Of a stretch of DNA of 64,000 nucleotides, positions 9,201 to 18,046 are shown piece after piece (the first letter of the stretch is position 1; each line of letters begins with the position of its first letter). A program made the translations under genes and the position numbers. The stretch spans positions 1 to 64,000 of the forward strand of contig JAKVCB010000005.1 of assembly GCA_022448345.1 (NCBI GenBank), written 5' to 3'. The notes under the pieces are model-generated. The model searched no databases, was not told the DNA's origin, and was given only the letters and a program-made list of their open reading frames with translations. This DNA comes from Pirellulales bacterium (GTDB lineage: Bacteria > Planctomycetota > Planctomycetia > Pirellulales > Lacipirellulaceae).

Positions 9201-12200
9201 TCGAACTGGCCCTTGCAGCAGCGGAGCAGGTTTTTGGGCCTGGTCAGCACCTTGTTGAAAACCTCAGCATCCAGCAGGCCATGTTTCTTCGGGAGGGAGA
9301 AGGACGACGTGTCCAGGTAACAGTCTCTCCCGAGTCGGGTGGTGAAGCCACCTGGGAAACTTACAGTCGCCCCAGTGGCGACCAGAATGACAACGCAGAC
9401 TGGACGTTGCATGCCACTGCCTGCCTGCGGCACGAATCGCGCATCGATCAGCAAGCATCGCCAGATCGTCAGGTCGATCTGGAGGTGATTCGTAGCCAGG
9501 CACAAGCGGTCATCGGGCACGAAGACTTCTACGCCCAAATTGCCCAACGCGGACTCGCCTACGGCCCCGCTTTCCAGGTTATTGGGGAACTCGCGCGGGG
9601 AGCGAACGACGCCACAGCCTCGATTAAGATTCCCAAGACCATTTGTCGCGAAGCTGCAGGTTATCTTCTCCATCCGGTGTTAGGAGATGCCTTGCTGCAA
9701 TCGATGGCCGGAGTTATTCCGTTGGAAAAGGATGGTTCGACCAGTCCCTCTACCTACATGCCCGTGGGGGTTGGTCGCCTTTGCATGTTTACCGCGGTAG
9801 AGGATCTGGAACAGCCGCTTTTCAGTTATGCGGTACGAACTTCCGAGGATGCTGGCCCCAGTCCCGATGTTGTGGAAGGGGATGTCTCGCTGGTCGATCA
9901 GGAGGGCAAAGTTCTTGTCGGTTTTGAGGGCGTTCGCTTGCAGAGAGTGGGCCGTGCCGTCGCGACGACAGATGATCGCCAGTGGCTCTATCAAGTTGAC
10001 TGGAAGCCGTGTCCGGCAGATCAACCTGCCACCGAAACAAGTAATCGTGAAGCGAAACAGAAAGGCCGCTGGCTGGTGTTCGCCGATACCCAGGGAATCG
10101 CACAGTCCCTGGTCGAACAGTTTGCCAGTTCGGGCCAGGATTGTGTTTTGGTCACGCCGGGGAAATCCTGCTCGTCAGAGGACGACAAACTTCATCTTGA
10201 TTCTTCCACCGAACCACTACATGTGAAGCTGGATCCCCTGAACGAAGTTCATTACCAGACACTTTTGACCCAGGTTTTCGGTGACGACCAAATTTGCCAC
10301 GGGGTGATTCACCTTTGGTCCGTCGACGCGCCCCCTCCCACCTCCGAGACCATCCACAATCCGTTGGATGCCGCGAATTGTCTGGGCTCCAAAAGCCTGT
10401 TGCAATTGCTGCGTCGGCTGGCGAGGCATCGATTTGCGAAAGTTCCCAGGTTGTATGTGGTTTCGCGCGGTGCTCAGCCAGTAAGTGGAACCACGGTTGC
10501 AATCGAACAATCGGCCTTGTGGGGTATGGGGCGTGTTGCAGCGATGGAATTTGCCGAGTTAAAACCCCGGCTGATCGATCTCGATCCCACATCCGAACCA
10601 ACCGTGGCCGCCAAGGACCTCGTTTGCGAACTCGAAATTGATGAGGATGAAACGCAAGTCGCGTACCGTGATGGGACTCGCTTTGTGGCCCGGTTGGAGA
10701 GGGTTGATGAGGAGGCGGAACAGATATCGGTAGGAGATGGCAGTTCAATCGATGTCCCTGCCGACACACCATATCAGTTAAGAATTAGTGCGGCCGGTTC
10801 GTTTGATGGATTGCGGTTTGTCCCTTGCAGCCGGAAGGTTCCCGAAACGGGTCAGGTCGAATTAGAGATTCGCGCGACGGGTCTGAATTTCAGTGACGTT
10901 CTCAAGGCACTGGGCCTCTATCCGGGAATCCGGGACGAAATTGTGCCGCTCGGCATTGAGGCGTCAGGAACGGTCGTGGCAGTTGGTGAGGGTGTCGATC
11001 GATTTAAGATTGGAGATGCGGTCTTGGGGGTCGTGCCCTACGCGTTTGCATCCCATGCCATCACGGCGGAATATGCGTTGACACCCAAGCCGGCAAATCT
11101 CGATTACAAGCAAGCTTGTACCATCCCGATACCCTTTCTCACCGCGTATTATGCACTGGTTGATTTGGCCCGAATTCAACCAGGTGAGCGACTCTTGATC
11201 CATGCCGGTGCCGGTGGTGTAGGTCTTGCAGCGATCCAGATTGCGCAACATGTCGGGGCCGAGATTTTCGCAACCGTTGGCAGCGAAGCTAAAAGAGATT
11301 ACTTGAAGTCGCTTGGGATCAAGCATCTTTACAATTCGCGGACACTCGATTTTCGCGATCAAATTCTGGCGGAGACGCATCGTGAGGGGGTCGACGTCGT
11401 ACTTAATTCACTTCCGGGGGCGGCGATTACCCAGAGTCTTTCCGTTTTGCGTGCGTATGGCCGTTTTCTGGAAATTGGAAAGACCGACATTTACCAGGAT
11501 GCCAAGATCGGGTTACTTCCATTCCAGGACAACCTCTCCTATTTCGCGATCGATTTAGATCGAATGCTGCGGCAAAAGCCAACTGCGATCCGCAAGTTGT
11601 TCGCCGAAGTTATGCAGCATTTTGACAGTGGGGCTTACAAACCGCCGGTATTCACTCAATTCGAGGCTGATCAAACCATCGGAGCGTTCCGCTACATGTC
11701 GCAGCGGAAGAATACTGGAAAGATTGTTGTTTCATTCGAACAAAGCCTCGATCAAATTCAGCAGGAAGCACAGGCGGACAATTCCTCTCAGCAAAATGTG
11801 AGCCAGGACCTGGTCAGCCCCGACGGCACCTATCTGGTGACGGGGGGGCTTGGTGCGCTGGGCATGCAGGTCACCGAATGGTTGATCCAACAAGGTGCCC
11901 GCTCAATTGCCCTGCTGTCTCGCAGAACACCATCCGATGAGACAGTAGAAAAGCTTGCCCAGTTCCAGCGGCGTGGCGTGCAGGTCTTCGCCTGCCAGGC
12001 CGATGTAACCGATCCTGTTTCCTTGCGATCTGCAGTTTCCAGAATACTTGAATCGCGCCCTCCGTTTCGGGGTGTGATTCACGCAGCGGGAGTGCTGGCC
12101 GATGGTGCGATCGCCGACATGACCCTCGAACAGTTCGAGCGTGCGGCGAGTCCCAAGATTCAAGGGGCCTGGAACTTGCACCAGGTCCTCAATGACCAGC

Positions 12201-13777
12201 CACTCGACTTTTTTGTTTTGTTTTCTTCAGTGGCAAGCATTTTGGGATCTCCCGGGCAGGCGAATTATGCCGCCGGTAACGCGATGCTGGACGGACTCGT
12301 CCATTACCGGCGGGCCCACGGGCAACCGGCAACCACGATTAACTGGGGACCTTGGGCAGGTTCAGGCATGGCAGTGGACGAAGGCCGTGACGAGGCAATC
12401 GAATCCCGCGGGATGGCCTCCATGCCTGCCACGCAAGGTCTTTACTGGCTGGAGAGGTTGCTCCGCGAAAATGTCGACCAGGTGACGGTGATGGATGTCG
12501 ATTGGGAGGCTTTCACAGCTTCCCTGGGGAAGCGTCGGCCCACGCTACTGCAAGATCTGTGCGTGGTGGATGACCAGTCGGACCAGGTAGGGACTCAGGT
12601 CGATCAGGCATTTCGCGATCAGTTCTTTCAGGCAGATTTGCCAACTCGTCAACGGTTGGTCCAAACGTATATCCAGGCGGAGTTAGCCCGCATTATGGGA
12701 ATGGAAGCAAGTGCCCTGGAGGTCGATGAGCCACTAAGCTCGTTTGGCATAGATTCGTTGCTGGCTTTAGAACTCAAAAACAACCTGGAAACTCGTTTGT
12801 CATTCACCCTCCCGATGGCGGCTCTTCTTGAAGGACCGAGTATCAAATCGCTGGCTAGCGAGACAGTGCGATTGATCGCCGACCCTGATTTAGAGGTCGA
12901 TGTTGCCGGCGGCAGTGAGGATGGGGCAGCCGCACAATGGGAGCCGTTAGTAGCGATGCGGACTGCTGGTTCGGGGCCACCCTTGTTCCTATTGCCATCG
13001 CTCGGTGGCGATATCCGTTGCTACGACGAGCTCGTGCAAAGAGTCAGCGGTGATCGACCCGTGTTCGCGATTCGACCGCGCGGCCTGGACGATGCTGTAT
13101 CGCCTCACCAGTCGATGCGCGAAATGGCCCAAGACTATGCCGCTGCGGTACACAAGCAGTGTCCCGAAGGGCCCTACCATCTGGCTGGTTGGTCCACGGC
13201 TGGTATTTACGCAATTGCCATGGCACACGCGCTGGTTGAAATGGGTGTTGAGGTGGCATCGGTAGCTTTGTTCGATACGCCACTACCGACGGTCTTCAGT
13301 AAGATTAAGGTCGATGATGATGCCCAGTTCCTGTGCAATATTATCAACGTTCTCAACCGATGGCGCCGTTCAGACGTACATATCGAATACGATCAGCTCG
13401 CCGCGCTTGAGCCGGAACAGCGGTTTAAAATGGCTATTGAGGAGGCTCGGAAGCAGGGTGCAGTTCCCGAAGCTGCACCCGAGGAATATATCAGGCGGAT
13501 CGTTCAAGTGGGTGAAGCGAATGTGCGAGCGTTGCAATCGTACGCACCAACTTCCTTAGATGGCAAGGCGCGGGTCTATTTGTTCGTTCCTCACACCAAA
13601 GGAGAACTCTCGACGGTTGCAGGTCAGGAAGTCAACGAAGACGGCGATTTGGGATGGGGTATCGAAGTTGGTCAAGAGCTTGAAGTCCAGGAAGTTCCAG
13701 GAGACCACTTTTCCATGATGTTTGGGGAGGGGGCCCAGCGTCTGGCAAGCCATCTGGACGAGTTTACCCGAAAATAG
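6242..13777 (+). CDS. Type I polyketide synthase, single fully reducing module (KS-AT-DH-ER-KR-ACP-TE)
   Basis: The 2511-residue protein carries one complete module. Ketosynthase, about 35-460, has Cys209 in DTACSSS, His344 in EAHGTGT and His384 in VGHME. Acyltransferase, about 550-870, has Ser664 in GHSVGE and His766 in the HAFH motif that usually marks malonyl-CoA choice. Dehydratase has His973 (HxxxGxxxxP) and Asp1149. Enoylreductase starts near LNFSDVLKALG, with the NADPH motif HAGAGGVG at 1654. Ketoreductase has TGGLGALG at 1867 and Tyr2009. ACP carries Ser2172 in GIDSL. The thioesterase has Ser2318 (GWSTAG) and His2489. All catalytic residues are present, so each cycle should give a saturated two-carbon extension. 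The first 27 residues form a short amphipathic helix (LSPAQRKLLERRL) like known docking heads. I used ATG 6242; an in-frame TTG sits just before it. No Shine-Dalgarno is visible. Confidence 0.95.
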   Translation: MSDLSERLAGLSPAQRKLLERRLAQQQGDEQSDRPEPIAIVGLACRFPAAPNLAAFWQLIHHGLDGVVDIPTSRWDLEEFYDPTGEQPGKISVRQAALLNDIEEFDPQFFGITPREAVQIDPQQRILLEVAWEALENAGMPADQIVKSNTGVFVGIATNDYSKVLVPYLHYYEQINPHSGTGNALSVASNRLSYILDLHGPSVSIDTACSSSSMAIHLAVESLRRRECDAAIAGGVNAILTPETTIAFSKARMLSPDGRCRPFDASANGYVRGEGCGLVVLKRLQDALRDDDHIWAVLRATAVNQDGRTSGISAPNGESQKACIRAALAQAQLTPDEISYVEAHGTGTPLGDPIEMQALGEIFTADNKQSQPCYVTSVKANVGHMETVSGAAGLIKVGLMLQHQEIPAQTHFEELNRHINLTGTRIKVPAEQLPWSESGKPRIAGISSFGFGGTNTHLIVEEAPQRVAPSDPPAPRPVHLLKLSGKQESAISRQAQQLTDHLQQHPDTELADLAYSLNTGRVDFNHRLTIAAADLAQLEKILPQVSEKSRAASIKRGAVRTLGRPKVAFLFTGQGSQQVNMGRQLYETHPRFRATLNRCDQVLREHWGESLLSILYPEVQPEDEQESLLHQTHYTQPALFAVEYALADLWKSWGVEPDIVLGHSVGEYVAACIAGVMSLEDGLWLIAERARLMQQIKRHGKMAVIFASEEQVAAELGARDDVVVATINGPENTVISGEEAGVTEIAARFKSRDIGIRELNVSHAFHSPLMDEMLEEFEQSAARIDFQPPQVDFAANLTGQLLREAPSAKYWRDHLRNAVRFADGMARVVEAEATIIIEMGPTASLLGMGRRCFPKWDAAWVPSLRPGKEDWQIICGSIGECYCRGVRFDWRAFDRPWSRRRVLAPNYPFERIRCWHEISPAQRRPIGRNALPSMVARSDDGHPLLGSRLSTVWKNSLYEMALSSHAPSYLVDHQVQGAPVAPAAAYIELALAAAEQVFGPGQHLVENLSIQQAMFLREGEGRRVQVTVSPESGGEATWETYSRPSGDQNDNADWTLHATACLRHESRIDQQASPDRQVDLEVIRSQAQAVIGHEDFYAQIAQRGLAYGPAFQVIGELARGANDATASIKIPKTICREAAGYLLHPVLGDALLQSMAGVIPLEKDGSTSPSTYMPVGVGRLCMFTAVEDLEQPLFSYAVRTSEDAGPSPDVVEGDVSLVDQEGKVLVGFEGVRLQRVGRAVATTDDRQWLYQVDWKPCPADQPATETSNREAKQKGRWLVFADTQGIAQSLVEQFASSGQDCVLVTPGKSCSSEDDKLHLDSSTEPLHVKLDPLNEVHYQTLLTQVFGDDQICHGVIHLWSVDAPPPTSETIHNPLDAANCLGSKSLLQLLRRLARHRFAKVPRLYVVSRGAQPVSGTTVAIEQSALWGMGRVAAMEFAELKPRLIDLDPTSEPTVAAKDLVCELEIDEDETQVAYRDGTRFVARLERVDEEAEQISVGDGSSIDVPADTPYQLRISAAGSFDGLRFVPCSRKVPETGQVELEIRATGLNFSDVLKALGLYPGIRDEIVPLGIEASGTVVAVGEGVDRFKIGDAVLGVVPYAFASHAITAEYALTPKPANLDYKQACTIPIPFLTAYYALVDLARIQPGERLLIHAGAGGVGLAAIQIAQHVGAEIFATVGSEAKRDYLKSLGIKHLYNSRTLDFRDQILAETHREGVDVVLNSLPGAAITQSLSVLRAYGRFLEIGKTDIYQDAKIGLLPFQDNLSYFAIDLDRMLRQKPTAIRKLFAEVMQHFDSGAYKPPVFTQFEADQTIGAFRYMSQRKNTGKIVVSFEQSLDQIQQEAQADNSSQQNVSQDLVSPDGTYLVTGGLGALGMQVTEWLIQQGARSIALLSRRTPSDETVEKLAQFQRRGVQVFACQADVTDPVSLRSAVSRILESRPPFRGVIHAAGVLADGAIADMTLEQFERAASPKIQGAWNLHQVLNDQPLDFFVLFSSVASILGSPGQANYAAGNAMLDGLVHYRRAHGQPATTINWGPWAGSGMAVDEGRDEAIESRGMASMPATQGLYWLERLLRENVDQVTVMDVDWEAFTASLGKRRPTLLQDLCVVDDQSDQVGTQVDQAFRDQFFQADLPTRQRLVQTYIQAELARIMGMEASALEVDEPLSSFGIDSLLALELKNNLETRLSFTLPMAALLEGPSIKSLASETVRLIADPDLEVDVAGGSEDGAAAQWEPLVAMRTAGSGPPLFLLPSLGGDIRCYDELVQRVSGDRPVFAIRPRGLDDAVSPHQSMREMAQDYAAAVHKQCPEGPYHLAGWSTAGIYAIAMAHALVEMGVEVASVALFDTPLPTVFSKIKVDDDAQFLCNIINVLNRWRRSDVHIEYDQLAALEPEQRFKMAIEEARKQGAVPEAAPEEYIRRIVQVGEANVRALQSYAPTSLDGKARVYLFVPHTKGELSTVAGQEVNEDGDLGWGIEVGQELEVQEVPGDHFSMMFGEGAQRLASHLDEFTRK

Positions 13778-13945
13778 CCTTTTGCATTCTTGCCAAATCC
13801 CCCCATTCCCCTTATCTTGTACCGTTGTCGCGGTTTTTAACCCCGATTGCACTTTGACTGGAATTTGACGATGATCCGCGAAGTCGCTGATTTCCCTCCA
13901 CCCATGGTCGTTGTTCTACGATGACCTCTGAGATCGAAGCAGGCA

Positions 13946-15634
13946 ATGATCTTTCGCTACGTGTACCTGGGTTACAAGCGAATTCAGTTGAGAAGGTTTC
14001 TGCGGGGCGCCCGTGATGCGCGGCAGACGCAACACGCATCGCTACTGAGAAAAATCCATCGGAATGCATCCAGTGCCTACGGGCGCGACCACGGATTTAG
14101 CGAGATTCGCACCGCGGCCGATTTCCGGGCCCGCCAGCCCATCATGAGCTTTGAGGATGTGGAGCCGTATGTAGAACGCGTGATGCGCGGTGATGTGACG
14201 GCGATGTTTTCGCCAGAGACCCGGGTGCGTATGTTCGCCATGTCTTCAGGGACGACAGGTCGCCCGAAGCACTTGCCTCTGACCGACGAACTGTTTCGCG
14301 AGTACCGGAGCGGCTGGCAAATTTGGGGCGCTGGTGTTTATGGTGACCACATCGACCTGATGTCGAAGAAAACACTTCAACTCACAAGCGATTGGAAACA
14401 ATCGTATACCCCCGATGGTACGCCATGTGGCCAAATAAGTGGTTTGGCGGCTGAGACGCGGCCCTTGGTAGCCCGCCCCATTTTTCTACTGCCATCGTGC
14501 GTGAACCAAGTTCACAATTCCGAAGCCAAGCATTACCTGACGTTGCGATTGGCGTTGGTAAAACGGCTTTTGGGCATGATCATTACAGCGAACCCCAGCA
14601 CGCTTATCGAATTAGCGAAGCGGGCCGACACGCATAAAGAGATGCTTATTCGTGATATTCACGATGGTACGTGCTCGGTTGATTTGCCCATACCTGATTC
14701 GGTGCGACAACGATTGGCACGTCGTCTGGGGAGGGGCCATCCTCGTCGGGCACGGGAACTGGAGAAGATTGTGGGTGACGAGGGATCTTTGCTGCCAAAG
14801 CGCGTTTGGCCGCATTTGTCCGTGCTGGCGGTTTGGACTGGCGGATCTGTTGGAGTTTACTTGCCGCAAGTTCGCGAACTCTACGGAGATGTTGCAATTC
14901 GTGATCATGGCTTGTCTGCCAGTGAAGGGCGGATCACGATCCCGCTGACCGACGGATCCTCCGCGGGCATCCTCGATTATCGCAATCACTACTTCGAGTT
15001 CATTCCAGTCGACCAGCATGGTACAGCGAATCCCACAATCGTCGAGGGTCACGAGTTGGTGGAGGGTTGCGACTACTACATCTTGCTCACCACTTCCGGC
15101 GGACTTTACCGGTACGACATTCAAGATGTCGTGCGGTGTGTTGGCTTTGAAGGGGAGGCGCCGCTGGTTGAATTTCTCAATAAGGGGAAGCACTTTTCGA
15201 ATATTACGGGTGAGAAACTAAGCGAGTATCAAGCGATTGATGCTGTGCGGCGGGCTTTTGCCGAGCTTCAGTTGCCGGTGACCACCTTTACCCTGGCCCC
15301 TTCGATGGACGAAACTCAGCACAAACCGCGTTACCTGTTGCTGCTCGAACCGGAAGCCCACTTTGGCCGTGCAGCTGAACTTGCTCGCCACGTGGAGATG
15401 AACCTGGCTAAAAGCAACCTCGAGTATGGCGAGAAAAGTTCCTCTGGACGATTGTTGCCAGTTGCAGTTCATGAGGTTTTACCTGGCACCTGGGATGCGT
15501 TGCGGGCTGATCGGACCCGTGCCAGGGGAAATTTCGAAGAATATAAACACCCATGTCTCGTAGGCCGGCTTGATTTTATCGATGAGCTTTCGGACCATTT
15601 TGGCCAGTCACCGACAGTGATTGCCCGCGCATAG
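13946..15634 (+). CDS. GH3-family acyl-acid amido synthetase
   Basis: The 562-residue product belongs to the GH3 (auxin-responsive) family of the adenylate-forming superfamily, known from plants (JAR1, GH3.5) and scattered bacteria. The ATP-binding P-loop is MSSGTTGRPKHLP (residues 99-111), a Tyr-rich block YRYDIQDVV lies before the hinge, and the sequence GKHFSNITGEKLSE matches the family GR-x-x-D...GEKL motif. Characterised members adenylate a carboxylic acid and join it to an amino acid or amine. The N-terminal 40 residues are basic and helical. It lies 168 bp after the synthase and 43-63 bp before the reductase gene on the same strand, so it is likely part of one operon. I infer that it conjugates the lipid or polyketide acid; the substrates are unknown. 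Confidence 0.88.
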   Translation: MIFRYVYLGYKRIQLRRFLRGARDARQTQHASLLRKIHRNASSAYGRDHGFSEIRTAADFRARQPIMSFEDVEPYVERVMRGDVTAMFSPETRVRMFAMSSGTTGRPKHLPLTDELFREYRSGWQIWGAGVYGDHIDLMSKKTLQLTSDWKQSYTPDGTPCGQISGLAAETRPLVARPIFLLPSCVNQVHNSEAKHYLTLRLALVKRLLGMIITANPSTLIELAKRADTHKEMLIRDIHDGTCSVDLPIPDSVRQRLARRLGRGHPRRARELEKIVGDEGSLLPKRVWPHLSVLAVWTGGSVGVYLPQVRELYGDVAIRDHGLSASEGRITIPLTDGSSAGILDYRNHYFEFIPVDQHGTANPTIVEGHELVEGCDYYILLTTSGGLYRYDIQDVVRCVGFEGEAPLVEFLNKGKHFSNITGEKLSEYQAIDAVRRAFAELQLPVTTFTLAPSMDETQHKPRYLLLLEPEAHFGRAAELARHVEMNLAKSNLEYGEKSSSGRLLPVAVHEVLPGTWDALRADRTRARGNFEEYKHPCLVGRLDFIDELSDHFGQSPTVIARA

Positions 15635-15697
15635 CGGCCCAATTACTGATGTTGCTGGCTTCACCACACTTTTACCATGTCGCAAGGAGCCCGGGTC

Positions 15698-16738
15698 GTG
15701 TCTCAAGAAAAAATCCTTGTCACAGGTGCAACCGGACACGTGGGGAGCCATTTTGTGCCACTGGCGGTGAAGGCCGGCTATACGGTTCGTGCCCTGGTTC
15801 GAAACACATCGAACACGGGTCTCCTGGAACACTTGCCAGTGGAGTTGGCTGAAGGAGATCTTGCGAAACCAGAAACACTTGCACCAGCCTTGGAAGACAT
15901 CGATATGGTGATTCATTCGGGAGCCCATGTTGGAGATTGGGGGCCGGCTGACACATACCGCCAGGCCAACGTGCTTTCTCTGGAGCACATGCTGACGACC
16001 GCTGAGCGGATGGGGCAGCTGAAGCGGTGGATTCAAATCAGTTCGCTGGGTGTCTATCCTGCCCGGCATCATTACGGAACTGACGAGACGATAACTCCCA
16101 ATCTTGCTGGCCTGGATGGTTACACCCAGACCAAGGCCGAAGCGGAGGTACTACTCAAGAGGCACCGCGACGAGTTCAATTTTCCAATCGTTATTCTGCG
16201 TCCCGGATTTATTTACGGCGCCGGTGACCGTCATGCGCTTCCGCGAATTGTTGCGAAACTTCAAGCCGGAAAAATGAAGTTTATTGGTCGCGGTGATCAG
16301 CTTCTCAATAACACTTATGTTGGCAACCTGGTCGATGCTATTTTTCTGGCCATGGAGCACCCTGCGGCACTAGGAGAGACCTTTAACATTCGCGACGAGA
16401 GATTGGTCACCCGGCTCGAATTTATCAATACCATCGCAGACTACCTGGGCAAGCCTCACCCAGGCCATTTTCCCGAAGCTTTGGCGCGGTTGCTCGTACG
16501 ACCCATTGAACGCGTGGCCAAGATGCGTGGGGCAACCAGTCCCCCGTTGCTGACCAGCGGACAAATCAAGTTTATGACGCTGAACCTCGATTACTCGATC
16601 GACAAGGCAAAGCGTTTGCTCGACTATCAGCCACGGGTTGATTTTCAAGAAGGTATCCGCCAGGCGCTAGATCACCTTGTCGGCGATGCCCCACCCTCGA
16701 CGACTTCCAGTGATCACACCGAATCGGTCTCTGCTTGA
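15698..16738 (+). CDS. NAD(P)-dependent epimerase/3beta-HSD-like oxidoreductase
   Basis: This 346-residue enzyme is an extended short-chain dehydrogenase. It opens with the cofactor motif VTGATGHVGS, has the catalytic Ser in QISSLGVY and the YxxxK pair in GYTQTKAEAE, and ends with a helical substrate domain (SIDKAKRLLDYQP). It is closest in feel to the 3beta-hydroxysteroid dehydrogenase/OleD group, which reduces or oxidises a beta-keto or beta-hydroxy group on a hydrophobic acyl chain. I chose the GTG at 15698 because AAGGAG sits eight bases before it at 15684-15689; an in-frame ATG at 15677 would add MSQGARV. Within the locus it could reduce a keto group on the acyl product or an aldehyde. 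Confidence 0.85.
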   Translation: MSQEKILVTGATGHVGSHFVPLAVKAGYTVRALVRNTSNTGLLEHLPVELAEGDLAKPETLAPALEDIDMVIHSGAHVGDWGPADTYRQANVLSLEHMLTTAERMGQLKRWIQISSLGVYPARHHYGTDETITPNLAGLDGYTQTKAEAEVLLKRHRDEFNFPIVILRPGFIYGAGDRHALPRIVAKLQAGKMKFIGRGDQLLNNTYVGNLVDAIFLAMEHPAALGETFNIRDERLVTRLEFINTIADYLGKPHPGHFPEALARLLVRPIERVAKMRGATSPPLLTSGQIKFMTLNLDYSIDKAKRLLDYQPRVDFQEGIRQALDHLVGDAPPSTTSSDHTESVSA

Positions 16739-16773
16739 ACCGTTGCCGACAAACTCTCTTTGCCTGAACTTCC

Positions 16774-17946
16774 ATGCGTATTCGCAAATTGACTGCCTGG
16801 CATGTGTGTTTACCGTTGAAACGACCTTTTTCACATGCCTCTCATGTCCGCCAAGCGAGTGAGAATGTCCTGGTCGAGTGTGTATTGCACAGCGGAACGA
16901 CGGGGTGGGGTGAAGGGGTGCCGCGGGAGTATGTCACTGGCGAAACGCCTCGCACGTGCTTCGACCAACTCGCGGAGACTTGCTTAGAAGAACAACTTTC
17001 CGGAGAGTTCGATTCATGGAAGGACGTCATTACGATCTGTGAACGGTTTCAACCCGCTCAAACCGACAAGAACCCACGTGACTCTGGTAGCAACGCGTTG
17101 AAATGTGCCGTCGAATTGAGCATTTTGGATGCGTTCGCACAAGAAATTGGTGTGCCAGTGAGTCAACTGGTCAATCATTTTCCACCTGCCCAGTCGCTCC
17201 GTGCTAAAATAAACGAAGTTCGCTACAGCACGGTGATTGGTTTTGGCCGGCGACTGCGGAACAAGGCCCTCAAAATGCGTTTGTACGGTTTTCGCCACTG
17301 CAAGGTGAAGGTGGGGGCAGGCGATGACGACGTTTCGCGATTGCGGACCATTCGCCGTTGGATTGGCCCTGATGTCGATCTGCGAATCGACGCAAACGAG
17401 GCCTGGTTGCCCGATGAATTACCAGGTCGGCTCGAACCGCTTGAGCAATTTAAGATTCGGTCGGTCGAACAGCCATGCCCCCACGGTATGCTAACCGAGT
17501 TGGCTTCCAGAAAAAGCCAGTTGGCTCTGCCAATCATGCTTGATGAGTCGGTCACCAGCCTGGGAGATGGAAAACGGGCCATCGAGTTGGGAGCGTGTGA
17601 TTCGTTCAACATTCGACTTTCGAAATGTGGAGGTTATCTTGCCAGTTTGCGACTGGCCGCCCTAGCCCAACATGCTGGATTGGGTTATCAGTTAGGTTGC
17701 CATCCGGGGGAATCAGGAATTCTTTCGGCGGCCGGACGACATTGGGCTTCCTCGGTCGGTGGAATCCAGTATGTCGAAGGTTCGTATGATCGACACCTGT
17801 TTCGCCAATTGCTAACTCATGAAGATCTCACATTTGGTTATGGTGGTCGTGCCCCAGCACTCACAGGGCCCGGATTGGGGGTGACGGTCAATCCGCAAGT
17901 GTTGCGAGACGTGGCTATCCGTGAGCAAACGTTCCCGGTTTCCTGA
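16774..17946 (+). CDS. Enolase-superfamily enzyme (muconate lactonizing/dipeptide epimerase-like)
   Basis: The 390-residue protein has the N-terminal capping domain and a (beta/alpha)7-beta barrel of the enolase superfamily. Catalytic residues are all in place: Lys177 and Lys179 in KVKV, metal ligands Asp206 (RIDANEAW), Glu232 (VEQP) and Asp257 (MLDESV), and the opposite base Lys284 (IRLSKCGG). Two bases across the barrel suit 1,1-proton transfer (epimerase/racemase) or cycloisomerisation. The subgroup also contains o-succinylbenzoate synthase and N-acylamino acid racemase, and the sequence alone does not decide. It lies 35 bp after the reductase gene, in the same direction. Since the upstream GH3 enzyme could make an N-acylamino acid, a racemase role is an attractive but unproven idea. 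Confidence 0.85.
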   Translation: MRIRKLTAWHVCLPLKRPFSHASHVRQASENVLVECVLHSGTTGWGEGVPREYVTGETPRTCFDQLAETCLEEQLSGEFDSWKDVITICERFQPAQTDKNPRDSGSNALKCAVELSILDAFAQEIGVPVSQLVNHFPPAQSLRAKINEVRYSTVIGFGRRLRNKALKMRLYGFRHCKVKVGAGDDDVSRLRTIRRWIGPDVDLRIDANEAWLPDELPGRLEPLEQFKIRSVEQPCPHGMLTELASRKSQLALPIMLDESVTSLGDGKRAIELGACDSFNIRLSKCGGYLASLRLAALAQHAGLGYQLGCHPGESGILSAAGRHWASSVGGIQYVEGSYDRHLFRQLLTHEDLTFGYGGRAPALTGPGLGVTVNPQVLRDVAIREQTFPVS

Positions 17947-18046
17947 GAGAGGATTGCCAGCGGTGGCAGGTTCAAAATCAAGCGATGGTCATTTATGGAC
18001 AAGGATTTTCCAGATGACTGACCATTCCCAACGTTAGGATCCCGTT

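Noticed and set aside
6242-13777. Methyltransferase domain in the DH-ER linker of the synthase
   Set aside because: The region about 1230-1490 lacks a SAM motif; it looks like the structural KR half.
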